From Streptomyces sp. NBC_00663 (GTDB lineage Bacteria > Actinomycetota > Actinomycetes > Streptomycetales > Streptomycetaceae), in assembly GCF_036226885.1 (NCBI RefSeq), contig NZ_CP109027.1:5022001-5086000 (forward strand): a stretch of DNA of 64,000 nt, given 5' to 3'. Every line of letters begins with the position of its first letter. The stretch's first letter is position 1. Below, piece by piece: positions 1 to 9,334 of this stretch. The notes under the pieces were generated by a model. That model did no database searches. It was not told the origin of the DNA and worked only from the letters and a program-made list of their open reading frames with translations. Position numbers and translations under genes: made by a program.

Positions 1-2
1 AC

Positions 3-1166
3 GGCCGAGTGACGGTCGGGGTCCGCGATGACGGCAAGCCGGACCGTCGCCACATCGAGCGCAAGACCAAGGCCGAGGTGACCAGGGCCGTCCGTGACAT
101 GGAGCGGGCCCGGGACGAGAAGAAGCTCAGGAAGCCGGGCCAGAGCTGGACCGTCCAGGCCTGGCTTGAGCACTGGGTCGAGAACATCGCCAAGCCGTAC
201 GTCTCTGAGAACACGTACGACGGCTACGAGGTCGACGTACGTGTGCATCTCGTCCCTGGCCTAGGCGCTCACAAGCTCGACAAGCTGGAGCCCGAGCACC
301 TGGAGCGCTTCTACCGGAAGATGCAGGACGCCGGGAGCTCCGCCGGCACCGCTCACCACGCTCACCGAACGGTCCGGGTGGCCCTCGGTGAGGCCAAGCG
401 GCGTGGGCACGTCGCCACCAACGTGGCCGAGATCGCCAAGGCTCCGCGTCTCGAAGAAGAGGACATCGAGCCGTTCACGATCGAGGAGGTTCAAAGCCTG
501 CTCGTGGAGGCCGCCAAGCTCAGGAACAGCACGCGCTGGGTCGTCGCCCTGGCGCTCGGCCTCCGCCAGGGGGAGGCGCTCGGGCTCCACTGGGAAGACG
601 TCGACCTGGACGCGGGATACGTCCGCATCCGCAAGAACCGTCTCCGCCCCAAGTACGCCCACGGCTGTGGAGACAACCCGTGCGGCCGGAAAGCTGGCTA
701 CTGCCCCCAGAAACAGCAGACCCGCCGCGAGCACAAGTCCACCAAGTCCCGCGCCGGGCGTCGCACGATCGGTCTGCCTGACCCGCTGATCAAGCTCCTC
801 CGCCAACATCAGGACGTACAGGAGAAGGAAAGGATGGCGGCCGGTGCCGACTGGGAGGACAAGGGATACGTCTTCGCCTCCCCGACCGGCGGCCCTCTGA
901 GCCCGAACACGGACTTCCACGTCTGGAAGCGACTGCTGCGAGACGCGGGCGTACGAGACGGCCGTCTCCATGACGCTCGCCACACCGCCGCGACCGTCCT
1001 CCTGATCCTCGGCGTCCCGGACGTCGTGGTCGACGCGATCATGGGCTGGGAGCCCGGGGGAGCGGCGAGGATGCGCGCCCGGTACATGCACGTCACTGGA
1101 ACGCTGCTGCGGAAGGTGGCCCAGCAAGTCGGCGACGCTCTCTGGGAGCTCCCGAAGACGAACTGA
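3..1166 (+). CDS. Tyrosine site-specific recombinase (integrase), 5' end cut by window edge
   Basis: Integrase of an integrated plasmid or phage-like element. It would cut and rejoin the element's attachment site with a chromosomal one. Counting from the GTG at 9, an N-terminal SAM-like core-binding domain spans about residues 45-140 and the catalytic domain about 160-375. The visible catalytic set is Arg186 (GLRQGEAL), Lys244/246 region (KSTKS), His321-x-x-Arg324 (HDARH), Trp347 in place of the second His, and Tyr359. An insert with His218, Cys220, Cys225 and Cys232 may bind zinc, as in other Streptomyces integrases. The frame is open back to the first base, so the true start probably lies outside the window. 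The gene points at tRNA-Ser(GGA), with only a terminator between them, the usual layout at the end of a tRNA-integrated element. Family assignment is secure; the element itself is not in view. Confidence 0.93.
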   Translation, partial: GRVTVGVRDDGKPDRRHIERKTKAEVTRAVRDMERARDEKKLRKPGQSWTVQAWLEHWVENIAKPYVSENTYDGYEVDVRVHLVPGLGAHKLDKLEPEHLERFYRKMQDAGSSAGTAHHAHRTVRVALGEAKRRGHVATNVAEIAKAPRLEEEDIEPFTIEEVQSLLVEAAKLRNSTRWVVALALGLRQGEALGLHWEDVDLDAGYVRIRKNRLRPKYAHGCGDNPCGRKAGYCPQKQQTRREHKSTKSRAGRRTIGLPDPLIKLLRQHQDVQEKERMAAGADWEDKGYVFASPTGGPLSPNTDFHVWKRLLRDAGVRDGRLHDARHTAATVLLILGVPDVVVDAIMGWEPGGAARMRARYMHVTGTLLRKVAQQVGDALWELPKTN

Positions 1167-1191
1167 GACGGAAACTGAGACGGACAACGAC

Positions 1192-1223
1192 GAAGGGCCC
1201 CGCTGCAAGCAGCGGGGCCCTTC
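1192..1223 (+). terminator. Terminator after the integrase gene
   Basis: A perfect 14-bp stem (GAAGGGCCCCGCTG and its complement) closes a 4-base CAAG loop 25 bases past the integrase stop. It also lies downstream of the minus-strand tRNA-Ser, so it may serve both strands. There is no U-run, as is common in Streptomyces. Confidence 0.85.
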
Positions 1224-1248
1224 GACATCGTGCCCGGTGAGGCACTGG

Positions 1249-1333
1249 CGGAGGATACGAGATTCGAACTCGTGAGGGGTTGCCCCCAACACGCTTTCCA
1301 AGCGTGCGCCCTAGGCCTCTAGGCGAATCCTCC
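1249..1333 (-). tRNA. tRNA-Ser(GGA)
   Basis: Read on the minus strand this folds as a long-variable-arm tRNA: acceptor GGAGGAT/ATCCTCC with discriminator G, anticodon loop CTTGGAAAG giving GGA, an extra arm around TTGGGGGCAACCCC, and T-loop GTTCGAATC. Its 3' end faces the integrase, so it is the likely attachment site, with the duplicated att core overlapping the T arm and acceptor. Confidence 0.95.
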
Positions 1334-1404
1334 GCCGCAAACAATACAAGACGTTGAGGAGTGCTCGCGAACTCGTTCCCACCCCCGGCCATCGGGTACT
1401 GTTT

Positions 1405-1499
1405 GGGCAGCCCCTCACGCGGCGCTATCTGACTGAACTCCCCCAGGGCCGGAAGGCAGCAAGGGTAGGTCGGCTCTGGCGGGTGCGTGGGGGGCGCTT
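1405..1499 (+). ncRNA. ffs: Small signal recognition particle RNA (4.5S-type)
   Basis: The core CCAGGGCCGGAAGGCAGCAA at 1444-1463 is the conserved SRP S-domain helix 8 with its GGAA tetraloop (1451-1454), the Ffh-binding site. Outer pairing is clear: CCCCTCACGC (1411-1420) pairs with GCGTGGGGGG (1485-1494). The position just upstream of dnaX is the usual actinobacterial location. The exact ends are estimated from the pairing. Confidence 0.92.
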
Positions 1500-1560
1500 G
1501 CGTGGTCGGGGGAGTCTCCGCGGGCCCGGGTTGTCAGTGGGCGCCTATAACCTCGTATGC

Positions 1561-3891
1561 GTGTCGTCTCTCGCGCTGTACCGCCGCTATCGCCCGGAGT
1601 CGTTCGCCGAGGTCATCGGGCAGGAGCATGTCACCGACCCGTTGCAGCAGGCGCTGCGGAACAACCGGGTCAATCACGCGTACCTGTTCAGCGGTCCGCG
1701 CGGTTGCGGCAAGACGACGAGCGCGCGCATCCTGGCGCGCTGTCTGAACTGTGAGCAAGGTCCCACGCCCACCCCGTGCGGCGAGTGCCAGTCCTGCCAG
1801 GACCTCGCGCGCAACGGCCCCGGCTCCATCGACGTCATCGAGATCGACGCCGCGTCCCACGGAGGCGTGGACGACGCCCGTGAGCTGCGCGAGAAGGCCT
1901 TCTTCGGCCCCGCGAGCAGCCGGTACAAGATCTACATCATCGACGAGGCCCACATGGTCACGTCGGCGGGCTTCAACGCCCTGCTGAAGGTCGTCGAGGA
2001 GCCCCCGGAGCACCTCAAGTTCATCTTCGCCACGACCGAGCCCGAGAAGGTCATCGGCACCATCCGCTCGCGGACCCACCACTACCCCTTCCGGCTCGTG
2101 CCGCCGGGGACGCTGAGGGAGTACCTCGGTGAGGTGTGCGGGAAGGAGAACATCCCCGTCGAGGAGGGTGTGCTGCCCCTGGTCGTCCGCGCGGGGCAGG
2201 GCTCCGTGCGTGACTCCATGTCCGTCATGGACCAGCTCCTCGCCGGTGCGCGCGAGGAGGGTGTGACATACGCCATGGCCACCTCCCTCCTCGGCTACAC
2301 GGACGGCTCGCTCCTGGACTCCGTCGTCGAGGCCTTCGCCACAGGCGACGGCGCCGCCGCCTTCGAGGTCGTGGACCGGATCATCGAGGGCGGCAACGAC
2401 CCGCGTCGCTTCGTCGCCGACCTCCTGGAGCGCCTGCGCGACCTCGTCATCCTCGCCGCCGTCCCCGACGCCACGGAGACGGGGCTCATCGACGCCCCGG
2501 CCGACGTCCTGGAACGCATGCAGGCCCAGGCCGGCACCTTCGGCGCGGCCGAGCTCAGCCGCGCCGCCGACCTCGTCAACGCGGGCCTCACGGAGATGCG
2601 CGGCGCCACGTCCCCGCGCCTCCAGCTGGAGCTGATCTGCGCGCGCGTGCTGCTGCCCGCCGCCTACGGCGACGAACGCTCGGTGATGGCCCGCCTGGAC
2701 CGCCTGGAGCGGGGCGTCAACTTCTCCGCCGGGGGCGCCGGTGCCGCGCCCGCGATGGCTTACGTCCCCGCCCCTGACGCCCACGCACCCATGCCCGCCG
2801 CCACCCCGCTCCCACCGGGCGGCGGCGCCGCGGCGGCACGGGCGGCGGTACGGGGCGGAGGCCCGGCCGGGGGAGCGCCGGCCCAGTCGATGCAGCAGGG
2901 CCAGCAGGGTCAGGAAGGTGAGCCAAGCCAGCCGGTTCAAGGGATGCCCGTGGCGCCTCAGCCCGCCGCCCCCGCAGCCCCGGCCGCCATGCCTCCGACG
3001 GACGCCACCCCACCCCCTCCCGCACCAGCGCCTACCGCTACCCCTGCCCCCACCCCTGCCTCCGGCCCCGCGCCCGGCGCCTGGCCCACGGCCGCGCCCG
3101 CGGGCGGCGGCCGACGCCCCGGCGGCTGGCCCACGGCAACCCCGGCGGGCGGCGGTGCCCAGCCCCCGGCCGCACCGAGCACCCCCGCCGCACCCCAGCC
3201 CGTCGCCGCCACCCCGGCACCCACCCCGCAGACCGCGCCCCCCGCGGCCGCGGCCGCCTACGCACCCCCGGCCGGTGGCCTCGACCCCCGCATGCTCTGG
3301 CCGAACATCCTGGAGGCCGTCAAGAACCGCCGCCGCTTCACCTGGATCCTGCTCAGCCAGAACGCCCAGGTGGCGGGCTTCGACGGCACCACCCTCCAGC
3401 TCGGCTTCGTCAACGCCGGTGCCCGCGACAACTTCGTGAGCAGCGGCAGCGAGGAGGTCCTGAAGCAGTCGCTGGCCGAGCAGTTCAGCGTGCAGTGGAA
3501 GATCGAGGCGCTCGTCGACGCGTCGGGCGGCTCCGCCCCACCGCAGACGGGGGGCGCGACACAGAACTTCGGCGGTGGCTACGGCGGTGGCGGCGCCCCG
3601 GGCGGCCCCAGCGGCTACGGCGCAGCCGCGTCGCCGTCCCCGGCCCCCGCCGCACGCCCCCAGGCGTCCCAGCAGGCCCCGGCATCCCCCGCACCGGCCC
3701 GGGCGACCCCCGCTCCGGCGCCCCCGGCCCCGGCGCCGCAGCCCTCCGCCCCGGAGCCGCCCCCGGTCTCCCCTGAGGACGACATCCCGGAGGACGACGA
3801 CCCCGACCTCAACGAATCGGCCCTGTCCGGCCGTGAACTGATCGTGCGGGAGCTCGGGGCGACGGTGATGGAGGAGTTCACGAACGAGTAG
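1561..3891 (+). CDS. dnaX: DNA polymerase III subunits gamma/tau
   Basis: Clamp-loader ATPase subunit of DNA polymerase III. It forms the pentamer that opens the sliding clamp. The GTG at 1561 was chosen because it gives the canonical N-terminus (SSLALYRRYRPESF); longer in-frame starts would run through the SRP RNA. About 776 residues. The AAA+ core has Walker A GPRGCGKTT (45-53), a zinc module with Cys64, Cys73, Cys76 and Cys79, Walker B IIDEAH (about 126-131), and a sensor/Arg-finger motif RSRTHH. A very Pro/Ala-rich linker is encoded by about 2740-3280, then a folded tau-like domain (3280-3530), then another Pro/Ala stretch and an acidic tail. This long low-complexity linker is typical of Streptomyces DnaX. 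No frameshift signal for a separate gamma form was recognised. Confidence 0.97.
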   Translation: MSSLALYRRYRPESFAEVIGQEHVTDPLQQALRNNRVNHAYLFSGPRGCGKTTSARILARCLNCEQGPTPTPCGECQSCQDLARNGPGSIDVIEIDAASHGGVDDARELREKAFFGPASSRYKIYIIDEAHMVTSAGFNALLKVVEEPPEHLKFIFATTEPEKVIGTIRSRTHHYPFRLVPPGTLREYLGEVCGKENIPVEEGVLPLVVRAGQGSVRDSMSVMDQLLAGAREEGVTYAMATSLLGYTDGSLLDSVVEAFATGDGAAAFEVVDRIIEGGNDPRRFVADLLERLRDLVILAAVPDATETGLIDAPADVLERMQAQAGTFGAAELSRAADLVNAGLTEMRGATSPRLQLELICARVLLPAAYGDERSVMARLDRLERGVNFSAGGAGAAPAMAYVPAPDAHAPMPAATPLPPGGGAAAARAAVRGGGPAGGAPAQSMQQGQQGQEGEPSQPVQGMPVAPQPAAPAAPAAMPPTDATPPPPAPAPTATPAPTPASGPAPGAWPTAAPAGGGRRPGGWPTATPAGGGAQPPAAPSTPAAPQPVAATPAPTPQTAPPAAAAAYAPPAGGLDPRMLWPNILEAVKNRRRFTWILLSQNAQVAGFDGTTLQLGFVNAGARDNFVSSGSEEVLKQSLAEQFSVQWKIEALVDASGGSAPPQTGGATQNFGGGYGGGGAPGGPSGYGAAASPSPAPAARPQASQQAPASPAPARATPAPAPPAPAPQPSAPEPPPVSPEDDIPEDDDPDLNESALSGRELIVRELGATVMEEFTNE

Positions 3892-3990
3892 GGCGCGGGC
3901 GAGCCGGGAGCGAACGAGTAGGGGCGCGAACGAGTAGGGCGCGGGCGAGCAAGGGCGCGAACGGGTAGGTGCGCGAACGCGTAGCCGGCC
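3880..3990 (+). repeat. Degenerate short repeats carrying the dnaX stop
   Basis: The last bases of dnaX (AACGAGTAG GGCGCG) recur several times just after the stop: AACGAGTAG, AACGAGTAG, AACGGGTAG and AACGCGTAG, separated by variants of GGGCGCGGGCGAG. The rest of the dnaX-purD gap (to 4134) is featureless apart from an expected purD promoter. Confidence 0.75.
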
Positions 3991-4134
3991 GGCATTCCTC
4001 CCGCGGTTCCCTCCAGGCAGAGGCCGCGGCTCCCTTCAAGCAGAGGGCGTTAGAGGAACGCACAAGGCGCCCACGCCCCCGCCCTCAGCAACCCGCACAA
4101 AGCCACGCCCTCCACGCCGGTTACCCTGAACCCC

Positions 4135-5388
<1,254 letters not shown>

Positions 5389-5424
5389 ACCGCCGTACCC
5401 GGCCACGGGATCCGATGAACCGAG

Positions 5425-5458
5425 CAGGCCCCGAATCCGTCTCTGGATTCGGGGCCTG
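5425..5458 (+). terminator. Terminator of purD
   Basis: A perfect 14-bp stem, CAGGCCCCGAATCC with its complement, around the loop GTCTCT, 36 bases after the purD stop. The remaining gap up to 5729 (about 270 bases) holds no recognisable gene; it presumably carries the promoter of the next gene. Confidence 0.9.
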
Positions 5459-5729
5459 CCCCTTCTGCGCCACTGTGAAAGGGACGAGGAACGTGACTGA
5501 ATCCAAGTCAAGATCGAGGGCCTGATCCTCGCTGTCCGTCATCCACCTTTCCCCAAAGCCATTCCATCGAGTGACCGATGTCTTTTCCTGCTGACGGAGG
5601 CCAAGGGCCCAACTAGGGTGCGGCGCAAGCGTTCCGGCACTTGGCCCACCGGCATTGCGATGTCGGTGGTGGGTGCCACAGTGGGGGAATGAGCAACGCC
5701 AGGACAGCAGGGAGGGGGCGATTCCGGTC

Positions 5730-7556
5730 GTGACCGGTATGGGTGTGGAGGCGGGCGCACAGGCCGCCCGTTCCCGGGCGCTGGCCGTGCTGCGCATCCG
5801 CAGTCGCGCGCTGGCCGTCGCCCTGCTGCCCGCCGCGTTCGCCGTGGTGCTGTACGCGGGCGGGACCACCGGCCATCTGGTGGGCCCCGGCTGGCATGCC
5901 GCCCGCTGGACCGTCACACCACTCGCCGTCCTCGTCCTGACAGCCGCCGCCGTCATCGCCCTGGTCGTCGCGCGCGCCCGCCCCGCGGTGAGTCCGACGG
6001 TCCCGATCGCCGAGGAGTCCGCCCCGGACCTGTACCGCATGGTGCGCGACCTGGCCGACCGCCTCGACGTCCCCGCCCCCTCCGCGATAGCGCTCACCCC
6101 GGACTGCGACAGCTGGCTGGAGGACCGCACCCATCCGGCCCACGGCCCGCCTCCGCAGTCCGACCGGGACGAGCTCACCGGCGCCCGCGGCGCGAACCGC
6201 CGTACGACCGCGGCCCCCGTCCTCGTCATCGGCTCCCCGTTCCTGTGGTGGATGCGCGTGGGCGAGCTCCGCGCCGTCCTCGCCCCCGTCGTCGCCGGTA
6301 CGGGCCCCTCGGCCCACCCCGACATAGCCGCGGCCCGCCGTTTCGTGCGGGGTCTGGACGCCGCGGTCGCCGTCTCCTCCACCTCCGGGCGCTGCCCGCT
6401 GACCCGCGCGGTCTGCGCGGGCGTCGGCTGGGTGGCGCGGCTGCTGCTGCGCAGCTGCCGGGAGCACGCGGCGCTGATGGAGCGCGGGGTGGCCGCCGCG
6501 GCGGCCGAGCGCGCGCAGGCGGTGGACTACGGCCTGCGGATCGTCGCGCAGGAGCAGGTGGGCCTGGCGTACGCGGGCTGGGACCGCCTCCTGACCCGCG
6601 TCGCGCTTCCCGCCTGGCGCATGGGCCGCTGGCCCTCCCGCCTCGACGCCGGAGTGGTGGCCGCGCTGACGGAGCTGTCCCGCCGCGACCGGCTGGCCGA
6701 GGGCTTCGCCTCGCGCCTGGGTGAGCGCCCGGCCTGCGACCTCCTGGAGGAACCCGGCGCGATCGACGAGGCGGCCTCCCTCCTCGCCGCTCGCCTCTTC
6801 CACGGCGGCCCGGCCGAGCGCGGCCCGGACTGGGCCCCGGTCGACTGGCAGGAGTACCCGGAAGAGGTGGTGGACCGGAAGTGGCGCCTGGACGCGGCCC
6901 GCCTCCACCGAGTCCTGGACGCCCAGGGCATCCACCACACCCCGCCTCCCATGGCCCCGGAACCGGCGGGCCCCACGTTGTCGCGGGTCCTGGACTACCT
7001 GGCGACCCCGGGCCTCCAGCAGCCCACACCGCCCCCTGATCCCGGGACCGGGACCGTCGAAGCAGAAGCAGAAGCAGAAGCAGAAGCAGAAGCAGGAACA
7101 GGAACAGGAACAGAAGCCGAGGCGGAGGCCGAAGCCGAAGCCGAGTTCGACAACGAACGCACCGCCACCCTCGCCGCGGCCCTCACCACCGAACTGGCCC
7201 GCGAGGAAGCCACCGCGCCCACGGCCCCCACGGCGCCCACGGCGAAGGCCTCCGACACCCCACCCCCCTGGGACGACACCACCCTCCCGCTCTTCCCGCT
7301 CCAACCCCCGCGCACCGCCCGCGAACTCCTCACCGACCACGTCACCGCGATGGTCTGCTGCGCCGCGATGGACACCGCCGGCGCCATCCCCGGCCTGGAC
7401 TGGCTGGACGGCCCGACCCTCCTCATCGACGGCGAACGGGCCCCGGACCTCGCCCCCGGGGTCCTCAGCCTCATCGAGGACGGCGACCCCACCCCGCTGC
7501 GCCATTGGCTCACCCAGGCAGGCATACGCCCGGAGAAGCCGCTCCGCCTCGTCTGA
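5730..7556 (+). CDS. Membrane protein with degenerate M48-peptidase-like domain
   Basis: About 608 residues, no certain function. The GTG at 5730 is chosen because a GGAGGGG ribosome site (5711-5717) precedes it; an ATG at 5655 lacks one. Two N-terminal membrane helices (about residues 20-45 and 55-80) are followed by a region like M48 zinc metallopeptidases: a DLADRLDVPAPSAIAL block, then PVLVIGSPFLWW and VGELRAVLAP. In true M48 enzymes the last block runs straight into HExxH; here the sequence is APVVAGTG, so the zinc site is absent. The C-terminal third contains a Glu-Ala/Gly-Thr low-complexity run (7057-7150). Best read as an M48-derived pseudoenzyme; the homology is my inference from motif order, and an unrelated membrane protein is possible. 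Confidence 0.65.
   Translation: MTGMGVEAGAQAARSRALAVLRIRSRALAVALLPAAFAVVLYAGGTTGHLVGPGWHAARWTVTPLAVLVLTAAAVIALVVARARPAVSPTVPIAEESAPDLYRMVRDLADRLDVPAPSAIALTPDCDSWLEDRTHPAHGPPPQSDRDELTGARGANRRTTAAPVLVIGSPFLWWMRVGELRAVLAPVVAGTGPSAHPDIAAARRFVRGLDAAVAVSSTSGRCPLTRAVCAGVGWVARLLLRSCREHAALMERGVAAAAAERAQAVDYGLRIVAQEQVGLAYAGWDRLLTRVALPAWRMGRWPSRLDAGVVAALTELSRRDRLAEGFASRLGERPACDLLEEPGAIDEAASLLAARLFHGGPAERGPDWAPVDWQEYPEEVVDRKWRLDAARLHRVLDAQGIHHTPPPMAPEPAGPTLSRVLDYLATPGLQQPTPPPDPGTGTVEAEAEAEAEAEAGTGTGTEAEAEAEAEAEFDNERTATLAAALTTELAREEATAPTAPTAPTAKASDTPPPWDDTTLPLFPLQPPRTARELLTDHVTAMVCCAAMDTAGAIPGLDWLDGPTLLIDGERAPDLAPGVLSLIEDGDPTPLRHWLTQAGIRPEKPLRLV
7057..7150 (+). repeat. Hexanucleotide-type repeat encoding Glu-Ala/Gly-Thr run
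   Basis: Tandem GAAGCA units, then GGAACA units, then GAGGCC/GAAGCC units inside the membrane-protein gene. They encode alternating Glu-Ala, Gly-Thr and Glu-Ala. GAAGCA codons are unusual in a genome that prefers GAGGCC, which suggests recent slippage expansion. Confidence 0.85.
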
Positions 7557-7742
7557 GGCTCTGAGGCGCTGAGGCCGGCCGTATCGGAAGCCCGGATTCC
7601 ACTTTCGGCCAATTCGCAACGAATAGTGACAGCCTGCGTGCGTAATGTGATGTGCTGGGACCGATCGCGCACATGGCAAGGGCTTACGACATAAGACAAA
7701 CGCGCGCACGACCACACGGGGGCACGAGGGAGGGGAGCAGCC

Positions 7743-9242
7743 ATGGGTTCGGAGCCGATCCGCCGCTGGGAGTCGGGAGCCCTGGCGCATGCCGTGACGG
7801 ACCCCTTCGGCCAGGGCCCCCTCCCCTGGCTCCGAGGCAGCGAGACCTACTTCGACGACACGGGCCAGGTCGTCCCCTGGTATGTGGACCCCACCCCACC
7901 CCAGCCCCCGGCCGGAGCCACGGGCGCCCGGATCCCCGCCCCCCGAAGCGCCGGCGGCCCCCGCGCCGCCGATGACGTCCGCCGCCAGATCAAGGGCTTC
8001 GCCTCCACCGGCGCGGCCGCCCCCGGCGAGGCCATCGACTTCCACGTCACGGTCGACCCGCCCCAGGAATTCAGCGTCGACGTCTACCGCATCGGCCACT
8101 ACGGCGGCGACGGCGCGGCGAAGATCACCACCAGCCCGCGCCTCTCGGGCATCGTCCAGCCCCCGCCCCTCACCGCGGACCGTACGGTCTCCTGCCACCA
8201 CTGGTGGCTGAGCTGGCGCCTCCAGATCCCCTCCTACTGGAGCATCGGGGCGTACGTGGCCGTCCTCACCACCGCCGACGGCTACCGCTCCCACGTCCCC
8301 TTCACCGTCCGCCACGACCAGCCGGCCGACCTGCTCCTGCTCCTCCCGGACGTCACCTGGCAGGCGTACAACCTCTACCCCGAGGACGGCCGCACCGGCG
8401 CCAGCCTCTACCACGCCTGGGACGAGGACGGCCGTCTCCTCGGCGAGTCCGACGCGGCGACCACCGTCTCCTTCGACCGCCCGTACGCGGGCGCGGGCCT
8501 GCCGCTGCACGTCGGCCACGCCTACGACTTCATCCGCTGGGCCGAGCGCTACGGCTACGACCTCGCCTACGCCGACGCCCGCGACCTGCACTCCGGCCGC
8601 GTCGACCCCACCCGCTACCGCGGCCTGGTCTTCCCCGGCCACGACGAGTACTGGTCGGCGAACATGCGCCGCACGGTGGAGCGGGCGAGGGACCACGGCA
8701 CCTCGCTGGTCTTCCTCTCCGCCAACACCATGTACTGGCAGGTGGAGTTGGGCCCGTCCCCGTCCGGCGTCCCCGACCGCCTGCTGACCTGCCGCAAACG
8801 CAGGGGCCCCGGCCGCCCGGTGCTGTGGCGCGAGATCGACCGCCCCGAGCAGCAGCTGGTCGGCATCCAGTACGCGGGCCGCGTCCCCGACCCCCACCCC
8901 CTGGTCGTGCGCAATGCCGGCCACTGGCTGTGGGAGGCGACCGGCGCCCATGACGGCGACGAGATCGAGGGCCTGGTCGCGGGCGAGGCCGACCGCTACT
9001 TCCCGCGCACCGCGCTCCCCGAGCACGACGACCGCATCCTGCTCGCGCACTCCCCGTACGCCGACAGCGAGGGCGCCCTCCGTCACCAGGAGACCTCCCT
9101 CTACCGCGCCCCCTCGGGCGCCCTGGTCTTCGCGTCGGGGACGTTCGCCTGGTCCCCGTCCCTGGACCGCCCGGGCCATGTGGACACCCGCGTCCAGCGC
9201 GCCACGGCCAACCTCCTGGACCGCATCTGCAAGCGCGACTGA
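7743..9242 (+). CDS. N,N-dimethylformamidase large-subunit-like protein
   Basis: 499 residues with a GAGGGAGGGG ribosome site just upstream of the ATG. The sequence resembles the C-terminal domain of the N,N-dimethylformamidase beta subunit: a beta-rich N-terminal part (IDFHVTVDPPQEFSVDVYRI, GHYGGDGA), then a region with LLLLPDVTWQAYNLYPEDG and FPGHDEYWSANMRR, motifs typical of that family, which adopts a glutamine-amidotransferase-like fold. No small subunit gene lies beside it, so real dimethylformamidase activity is doubtful. No signal peptide is visible. It sits alone between a membrane protein and purC. Family placement is fairly confident; the substrate is unknown. Confidence 0.75.
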   Translation: MGSEPIRRWESGALAHAVTDPFGQGPLPWLRGSETYFDDTGQVVPWYVDPTPPQPPAGATGARIPAPRSAGGPRAADDVRRQIKGFASTGAAAPGEAIDFHVTVDPPQEFSVDVYRIGHYGGDGAAKITTSPRLSGIVQPPPLTADRTVSCHHWWLSWRLQIPSYWSIGAYVAVLTTADGYRSHVPFTVRHDQPADLLLLLPDVTWQAYNLYPEDGRTGASLYHAWDEDGRLLGESDAATTVSFDRPYAGAGLPLHVGHAYDFIRWAERYGYDLAYADARDLHSGRVDPTRYRGLVFPGHDEYWSANMRRTVERARDHGTSLVFLSANTMYWQVELGPSPSGVPDRLLTCRKRRGPGRPVLWREIDRPEQQLVGIQYAGRVPDPHPLVVRNAGHWLWEATGAHDGDEIEGLVAGEADRYFPRTALPEHDDRILLAHSPYADSEGALRHQETSLYRAPSGALVFASGTFAWSPSLDRPGHVDTRVQRATANLLDRICKRD

Positions 9243-9334
9243 CACCACAGCCAGAGGTCTGACCGACCCCAAGTCCAAGGTCAGCCCCTTATAAGGGACA
9301 ATCGACCCGTTGGACAGAACCACGGGGAGGAACC

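Noticed and set aside
1405..1499. Extended dnaX start upstream at 1354
   Set aside because: That extension would translate the SRP RNA; the canonical N-terminus begins at 1561.
5425..5542. Short minus-strand frame starting near 5542 (MTDSEDQALDLDLDSV)
   Set aside because: It runs through the purD terminator and into purD antisense, with no ribosome site.
5613..9323. Very long minus-strand open frame opposite the membrane and dimethylformamidase-like genes
   Set aside because: Antisense frames stay open in high-GC DNA because third positions avoid A/T; the translation is Gly/Arg/Val-rich without any domain, and the plus-strand genes have clear motifs.
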